A program made the translations under genes and the position numbers. The notes beneath the pieces are model-generated. The model saw nothing but the letters and a program-made list of their open reading frames with translations. It ran no database searches and was not told where the DNA came from. A stretch of DNA of 10,079 nt, taken from Myxococcales bacterium (GTDB lineage: Bacteria > Myxococcota > UBA796 > SXON01). Location of the stretch: NCBI GenBank assembly GCA_009692585.1, contig SHYX01000087.1, positions 1 to 10,079 of the forward strand, given 5' to 3'. Shown piece after piece: positions 6,311 to 10,079 of the stretch; position 1 is the first letter of the stretch; every line of letters begins with the position of its first letter.

Positions 6311-7936
6311 ATGCTCCCGTCGGTGGAACCGCCCCAGCCCGAGCCTTCGGCGCTCTCGTCGCTCTCGCTCGCGGACCCGGGGCTGGCTGCCGCCCTGGCT
6401 CGCCACGCGGACGGCGACGGGCTGGAGGAGGCGGCGGCCGTGCTCCTGGTGGTCGACCCCCGCCTGCGCGACCTGCTCCTGCCCACCGAGCCGGCGGGGC
6501 CGTTCCCAGACCGCCGCGGCGAAGACGTCCGTGTCGACCTGATCGAGGCCAACGTCCGCCTTGAGGACACGATGCTCGTCGGCACGGTGCATGGCGTCGG
6601 CGCCGCTGACAACGGCGTGTGGCTGGAGCTCGACACCCGCGGCGGCCCCCTCGCCGACCTGCTGCTGGGCTTCGGCCGCGGCTGGTCGCGGGAGGCCACC
6701 ATCGATGGCGGCGCCCCATCGCCGATGCTCGCGCGCGAGGTGATGCCGGTCGTCGGCGCCGACCGGGTGTCGTTTTCCGTGGACCTCGCCGGCAGCGCCC
6801 GCTTCGACCCCACTCACGCGGGGCGGGTCACCGCGTTCATCAAGAGCTTCGACGGCAGCATCGCCGACGTCGGCCCCGGGGGCTTCCTCGGCCCCCCTCC
6901 GGGCGACGCGCTGGCGCTCTTCGCCGGCTTCGTCGCGGCTGGCCCCCTCCCCGACGCCAACCTCGCGGTGGCGGTCGCCATCGGCTTCGGGACCCTGCGT
7001 GGGCAGGTCGAAGACCCCGTCGTGCCGACCGTGGACGCCGACGCGCTGGCGTGGCTGCGCTACGGCGAGGGCCTGGACACCTGGCTTGCGGAACGCGGCG
7101 CCACCTGGCGGCTCGGCACCCAGGACGCGCTCGGGAAGCTGGTGTGGGGGTGGCCGGCCGCCCAGTCGCTCGCGTACGGGCAGTTCGCGCTCGCGAAGCA
7201 GGCCGAGCCGCTCACCCACGACGCCTGGCGGTTCGTGGTCCCCGACGTCGCGGACCTGGCCGCGCTTGCCGAACTGGCGCCGAGACTCGCCCAACCCGGA
7301 GCCACCGCCGACGCGGTCGACGCGTGGTTGTGGAAGGCGATGGACTACCGCACCAACGACGACCTGATGCGGGCGCTCTGTCGCGACGGCGCCCTGGCGC
7401 GCGACACCTGCAAGGCCTGGAATGCGGAGCGCATCCGGAGCGCGTCCCTCGGGAAGGTGGGGGCCGTCGACGTCGCCCCGTCGGAGGGGGTCAGCGTGGC
7501 GTTGCAGCGGCGGCTGCTCAGGGAACGCGGCCGCTTCGTCGGCGACTGCGCCGTGGCGACCGGGATGGCGGTGTGGACCCTGCAGGCCCTGGGCATCCCG
7601 GCGATCGGGATGGGCTGGGCGGGCACCGACACCTCCACCCCCACCCACGACGTGCCCCTGTGGCTGGACGGGGAGACCTTCCGCGCCACCCAGCGGGGGC
7701 CCGGTCGCGACTGGGCCGCCGAGAGCGCGTTTGTCTACGTCACCCTGCCCGGCGTCCACCCGGTCAACGCGTTCGGGTTGGCACGGGAGCCCAACGGGTG
7801 GAGCCGCGGGGGCGCGGTCGTCGGGGGCTGGACCCGGTTCTCGGAGGTCCGGCGTATCCTCGCCGAGGGGCTGCCCGCCTCGATCGTAGGCGGATGGATC
7901 GATGTGCAGGCCGCGGGCGGCTGGCCGACGTGGTGA
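6311..7936 (+). CDS. Uncharacterised 541-aa protein with transglutaminase-like C-terminus
   Basis: I do not recognise the family over most of its length. The C-terminal part carries a transglutaminase-like signature: GDCAVATGMAVWTLQALGIP (411-430), with Cys413 in the nucleophile position, then His446 in THDVPLWLDG. Both the LxALGIPA motif and the Cys-to-His spacing fit the transglutaminase-like cysteine-protease fold. The acid is unclear; Asp467 or Asp453 are candidates. Residues 75-230 look beta-rich (VDLIEANVRLEDTMLVGTV), and 240-400 are mostly helical with many Trp. There is no convincing signal peptide. The start at ATG 6311 is the first possible after an in-frame TAG; a downstream start cannot be excluded, since the Pro-rich first 15 residues are poorly protein-like. 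The stop overlaps the next gene's GTG, so the two are probably co-translated. It could be a peptidase or an inactive binding module. Confidence 0.75.
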   Translation: MLPSVEPPQPEPSALSSLSLADPGLAAALARHADGDGLEEAAAVLLVVDPRLRDLLLPTEPAGPFPDRRGEDVRVDLIEANVRLEDTMLVGTVHGVGAADNGVWLELDTRGGPLADLLLGFGRGWSREATIDGGAPSPMLAREVMPVVGADRVSFSVDLAGSARFDPTHAGRVTAFIKSFDGSIADVGPGGFLGPPPGDALALFAGFVAAGPLPDANLAVAVAIGFGTLRGQVEDPVVPTVDADALAWLRYGEGLDTWLAERGATWRLGTQDALGKLVWGWPAAQSLAYGQFALAKQAEPLTHDAWRFVVPDVADLAALAELAPRLAQPGATADAVDAWLWKAMDYRTNDDLMRALCRDGALARDTCKAWNAERIRSASLGKVGAVDVAPSEGVSVALQRRLLRERGRFVGDCAVATGMAVWTLQALGIPAIGMGWAGTDTSTPTHDVPLWLDGETFRATQRGPGRDWAAESAFVYVTLPGVHPVNAFGLAREPNGWSRGGAVVGGWTRFSEVRRILAEGLPASIVGGWIDVQAAGGWPTW

Positions 7937-8256
7937 GGAGGGCGAACGCGGCGGGGAAGGCCGCGGCTGACGCCTTGACCGCCGCGGGGTTTGACTGCCT
8001 GAGCTGCGGCGCCTGCTGCCGCGAGGCGTACCATGCAGTCGAGGTGTCGCGACGGGACCGCTTCGTGCGGCTGCATCCCGAGCTGCTGGACGTGGTCGAT
8101 GGTCGCCTCAACGTCCGCCGCGCCGGACCGCGCTGCGGCTGCCTCGGGGACGACTACCGCTGCTCGGTCTACGCCGACCGCCCGAAGACCTGTCGCGACT
8201 TCGAACGCGGCGGCGAGAACTGTTTGGAGGCGCGGCGGCGGGTGGGGTTGGGGTGA
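7933..8256 (+). CDS. YkgJ-type cysteine-cluster protein
   Basis: The protein has 107 aa if read from the GTG at 7933-7935, which overlaps the upstream TGA as GTGA. It carries the full YkgJ (CxxCxxCC) pattern: Cys22-LS-Cys25-GA-Cys28-Cys29, then Cys68-G-Cys70, then RCSVYADRPKTCRDFE with Cys77 and Cys87, and a last Cys97. Families with this motif are thought to bind zinc or an iron-sulfur cluster, and their molecular role is mostly unknown. The C-terminal RPxxCRxFE segment is the most conserved hallmark and is intact. An alternative ATG at 7894 would add 13 residues and increase the overlap to 43 bp; neither start has a good ribosome site. Overlap with the transglutaminase-like gene suggests a shared process. 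It is probably cytoplasmic. Confidence 0.88.
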   Translation: MRRANAAGKAAADALTAAGFDCLSCGACCREAYHAVEVSRRDRFVRLHPELLDVVDGRLNVRRAGPRCGCLGDDYRCSVYADRPKTCRDFERGGENCLEARRRVGLG

Positions 8257-8279
8257 GGGGCGGGGGCCGCCTGATGCCA

Positions 8280-8565
8280 TCATTCGTTGTCGTGATCGGT
8301 GCTCTTCATCGGGGGGTTGAGCTCCAATACCGAGCAGAACGGCTGGTCGGTGGCCACGTTGTCCCAGCGGCCCGGCGTCGTTTCGTAGGCGGGGTCGGTC
8401 ACCAGGGCTACGCCGACGAGGGTGAGCACTGACGAGTTGGCGCTGGGAAAGGCCGTCAAACTCCGAAGGACACGCCGACCATCGCCGGTCGCTGTCGAGC
8501 CACCCGGCAAACGGGTGGCGCTCGTCAAGAGCGGCCATCCAAGCGCAGCCCACGCGGTCCGTCAC
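8280..8565 (-). pseudogene. Small hypothetical gene, apparently frameshifted near 8425-8440
   Basis: The 3' half (8280 to about 8430) is strongly coding-like: about 90% G/C at third positions by my count, with balanced composition (VGVALVTDPAYETT, TPGRWDNVATDQPFCSVLE), ending DHDNE. The same frame can be opened from a TTG at 8526-8528 (82 aa), but its N-terminal part lacks acidic residues. The neighbouring frame reads better there: from a GTG at 8563-8565 it gives VTDRVGCAWMAALDERHPF and EFDGLSQRQLV, and it meets the first frame if one base around CGTCAGTGCTC is skipped. The joined product would be 95 aa. The GTG overlaps the TGA of the upstream small ORF as GTGA. The stop is 23 bp from the convergent YkgJ-type gene. 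I recognise no family. It may be a decayed gene, a sequence error, or simply the 82-aa ORF. Confidence 0.4.
8499..8519. repeat. Perfect 8-bp inverted repeat (hairpin)
   Basis: GCCACCCG (8499-8506) and CGGGTGGC (8512-8519) are perfectly complementary around a 5-nt loop, GCAAA. No T-tract follows on either strand, so it does not look like an intrinsic terminator. It lies within the 5' part of the possible small gene at 8280-8565, close to both candidate starts, where it could form an mRNA structure. Function unknown. Confidence 0.45.
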
Positions 8566-8702
8566 CGGCGGGCTTCCAGGCGCCGCCGAGCCCGGTCGCG
8601 CTGCCCGGGTTCGGACCAACGGAGCCGCAACCGTAGCGCCTGGGCCTCCAGCACTGAGGCGGGCTGAGGGCCGCCGCGCGGGGATGGCTCGGTCGACGAC
8701 AC
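8562..8702 (-). CDS. Possible small protein, 46 aa
   Basis: The frame opens at a GTG at 8700-8702, 4 bp after the sulfotransferase stop, and ends at TGA 8562-8564, which overlaps the next GTG as GTGA. Third positions are about 83% G/C by my count. The translation starts VSSTEPSPRGGPQPASV and continues as a likely charged helix with LEAQALRLRLRWSEPGQ and an Arg-rich end. AAGG lies only about 1 nt before the GTG, too close for a good ribosome site; a GTG at 8652-8654 is an alternative. The support is spacing and composition only. No family is recognised and it may be non-coding. Confidence 0.3.
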   Translation of the reverse strand: MSSTEPSPRGGPQPASVLEAQALRLRLRWSEPGQRDRARRRLEARR

Positions 8703-8706
8703 ACCT

Positions 8707-9789
8707 TCACGCTAACCACGTCTCATACACAAACGCGCAGTCCCGGCGGATGCGATCAGCATCGAGCCCGTATTTCTCAAGGTTATAGGCGTGGTTACTG
8801 CGGTGCCTCCGCTGCTGCTCCGCGGTGACGCGGATGGCGGCGAGCTGCGCGACGGTCGGCTCCATTCCGAAGAACGGGATCATCTCCGCCATCAACCCAT
8901 CGAAGTCGCGCATCATCCGGTCGTAGGACACCACCATCACCCGCGTCCGGTCGATGCGTCCGGACGTCCAATCGGTGTGGAAGCGGCGGAACAGGTCCAC
9001 CAACGCCAGGTACATGCGCTCGTTGTACCGGTCGCGTAGCGGCGCGGGGAGGGTGGAGTACCCCAGAGCCTTGTCGAGTACGCCGGTCACCAGGCTGAAG
9101 GTCGAGGGGATGACCTCCAGCGGGTCGCGGACCATGTACAGGATGTGGGCGTCCGGGAAGCGCGCCAGGAACGCCGGCGTGCGCACCGCCGTCGAGAACA
9201 GCTTGGCGACGACACGATCGCCGCCCTGCGCCACGAGGTTGCGACGCCACACCGCGTCGAGCCAGTCGAAGTCCCGGGCGCTGGTGTCGCGCGTCTCGGG
9301 CGCGAACAGGGGCAGGTGGTCCTCGTCATCCCAGGCGAGGAAGAAGCCGTAGAGGAAGAAGCCGTCCAGGTAGCGGAAGAACACCGCGACGTCGTCGGTC
9401 TCCACCGAAGACAGGTTGGTGTCGTGCGCGGCGGAGGCGTGAAAGCGGGCGGGGGAGATCATCTCCAGGAGCGGCAACAGCGGGCGCAGGAGTTTTTGCA
9501 GGATGATGGAGGGGTAGAGGCTGCGGTACAGGTGCTGGCCGACGCCGAAGCCCTGCTCGACGAGGAAGCGGTGCAGAAAGGTCGTGCCGGTGCGAGGGTT
9601 GCCGACGATCACGATCGGTCGGGTCACCCGCGTGGTGGCGAGGCGGGGGAACGCCAGACGGTCCAGGGCCATCCACACCCACACGTTCAGGCGCAGCCCA
9701 CCATAGACGCCCGCCACGAACCACGGGATCACCCGCACCCGGAAGACCCTGACCAGGACCCCGTAGACCAGCGCCATGCGGCTCAGCAT
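8707..9789 (-). CDS. Sulfotransferase family protein (PAPS-binding)
   Basis: From the ATG at 9787-9789 the product is 360 aa. The 5'-phosphosulfate-binding loop is clear: PIVIVGNPRTGTTFLHRFL at 58-76. The 3'-phosphate-binding segment is ILYMVRDPLEVIPSTFS at about 216-232, with Arg221 and Ser229 in the expected positions, and VMVVSYDRMMRDF follows. This pattern matches the bacterial Sulfotransfer_3-type family, which moves sulfate from PAPS to hydroxyl or amino groups of small molecules, lipids or glycans. Residues 1-45 are hydrophobic with Trp and Arg (VIPWFVAGVYGGLRLNVWVW), possibly membrane-associated. The frame is open upstream to 9909, but that 40-aa extension overlaps the vWA lipoprotein and reads as an Arg/Pro/Trp-rich shadow, so I reject it. 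The gap to the vWA stop is 22 bp, so an operon is likely. The acceptor is unknown. Confidence 0.9.
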   Translation of the reverse strand: MLSRMALVYGVLVRVFRVRVIPWFVAGVYGGLRLNVWVWMALDRLAFPRLATTRVTRPIVIVGNPRTGTTFLHRFLVEQGFGVGQHLYRSLYPSIILQKLLRPLLPLLEMISPARFHASAAHDTNLSSVETDDVAVFFRYLDGFFLYGFFLAWDDEDHLPLFAPETRDTSARDFDWLDAVWRRNLVAQGGDRVVAKLFSTAVRTPAFLARFPDAHILYMVRDPLEVIPSTFSLVTGVLDKALGYSTLPAPLRDRYNERMYLALVDLFRRFHTDWTSGRIDRTRVMVVSYDRMMRDFDGLMAEMIPFFGMEPTVAQLAAIRVTAEQQRRHRSNHAYNLEKYGLDADRIRRDCAFVYETWLA

Positions 9790-9811
9790 CGTCGGCGGAT
9801 AACCGGCCGCG

Positions 9812-10079
9812 CTACTCCAGGTCGGCCGCCATCCCTGCGGCCAGGATGGTGCCCACGTCCAGCGCGGCGCAGTCTTCCGCCGGGGACGCGGTGAGCGCTC
9901 GGTAGGCACCCAGTGTCCGATCGGCAGCGTCCGCCTCCTCCTTCATCGAGCCCGAAGAGTCGACCACCAGGAGGTAGTCTACCTGCGGCGGCTGATCGGG
10001 CTCCTGACTGTCACCGGGGAGGGCGTCGGCGACCATCCCGGTGCAGGCCAGCAGGTAAGGCACGAAGAAGGCGACGAGT
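9812..10079 (-). CDS. vWA-domain lipoprotein, apparently truncated (5' end beyond window)
   Basis: The frame is open from the right edge and ends at TAG 9812-9814. The visible start reads LVAFFVPYLLAC-TG, a hydrophobic signal with a canonical LLAC lipobox, so the true start is probably just outside the window; a GTG at 10061-10063 would cut into the signal. After a short acidic linker comes VDYLLVVDSSGSMKEEAD, the first strand of a vWA domain with an intact MIDAS DxSxS motif. Only about 50 residues follow (ending AAGMAADLE), whereas a vWA domain usually needs about 150-180. No continuation is visible in the other frames before the sulfotransferase start 22 bp on. It is either a genuine short lipoprotein or a vWA gene that lost its 3' part. 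Its sequence resembles exported myxobacterial 'VDxSGSM' proteins. Confidence 0.7.
   Translation of the reverse strand, partial: LVAFFVPYLLACTGMVADALPGDSQEPDQPPQVDYLLVVDSSGSMKEEADAADRTLGAYRALTASPAEDCAALDVGTILAAGMAADLE

Noticed and set aside
6239..7759. A 506-codon minus-strand frame opposite the 541-aa gene.
   Set aside because: Composition (Gly/Arg/His/Val-rich, no recognisable motif) is typical of an antisense shadow. It would also overlap the selenoprotein start.
6619..8256. A 545-codon plus-strand frame ending in the cysteine-cluster protein, considered as a fusion protein.
   Set aside because: The part before about 7930 is an Arg/Pro-rich out-of-frame shadow of the 541-aa gene. Only the last 107 codons are protein-like.
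8422..8667. An 81-codon plus-strand ORF in the low-support region.
   Set aside because: The translation is strongly Arg/Ser-rich and has no motif. The minus strand has better third-position bias there.
9790..9909. A 40-residue N-terminal extension of the sulfotransferase.
   Set aside because: It is Arg/Pro/Trp-rich and lies out of frame over the vWA lipoprotein. The ATG at 9789 gives a better N-terminus 22 bp after that gene's stop.

Overview
The window is a GC-rich, densely packed stretch of bacterial chromosome. Its gene content suggests a myxobacterium-like or deltaproteobacterial-like organism: a lipoprotein with the MopE-type Asp/Cys-rich metal-binding motif, a von Willebrand A (vWA) lipoprotein, large exported beta-rich proteins, and an apparent selenoprotein. 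The taxonomic guess is an inference from these families, not from a marker gene.

Layout. Minus strand, 1-5025: a probable operon read right to left. It has a 962-aa exported protein (2137-5025), a 609-aa exported paralogue coupled to it by an ATGA overlap (311-2140), and, 74 bp further on, the start of a lipoprotein cut by the window edge (1-236). Plus strand, 5117-5947: an alpha/beta hydrolase of the YbfF/ABHD11 type. It runs tail to tail, with a 20-bp overlap, into a minus-strand ArsC/Spx (YffB)-like gene at 5928-6281. Only 29 bp from that start, a two-gene plus-strand unit begins: a 541-aa protein of unknown family with a transglutaminase-like C-terminus (6311-7936) and a YkgJ-type cysteine-cluster protein overlapping it by GTGA (7933-8256). 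The right end, 8280-10079, is minus strand: an unusually short, 5'-partial vWA lipoprotein, a PAPS-dependent-type sulfotransferase, and two small weakly supported ORFs, the second apparently frameshifted.

The main finding is the ArsC/Spx-like gene. A conventional gene call starts at a GTG (6242) and yields a 104-aa protein without its active site. Reading upstream in the same frame to the ATG at 6281 restores the family's N-terminus, reading YGIPS-UGA-STVKKA. The in-frame TGA (6249-6251) lies exactly where the family has its single catalytic cysteine (E. coli YffB: YGIKNCDTIKKA). A hairpin with a GU-containing loop lies 19-23 nt after the UGA, fitting the bacterial SECIS layout. I conclude this is a selenocysteine-containing member of the ArsC/Spx family, about 117 aa long and with no cysteine at all. 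I did not see any selenocysteine machinery genes in the window.

No rRNA, tRNA, CRISPR array or insertion sequence was recognised.
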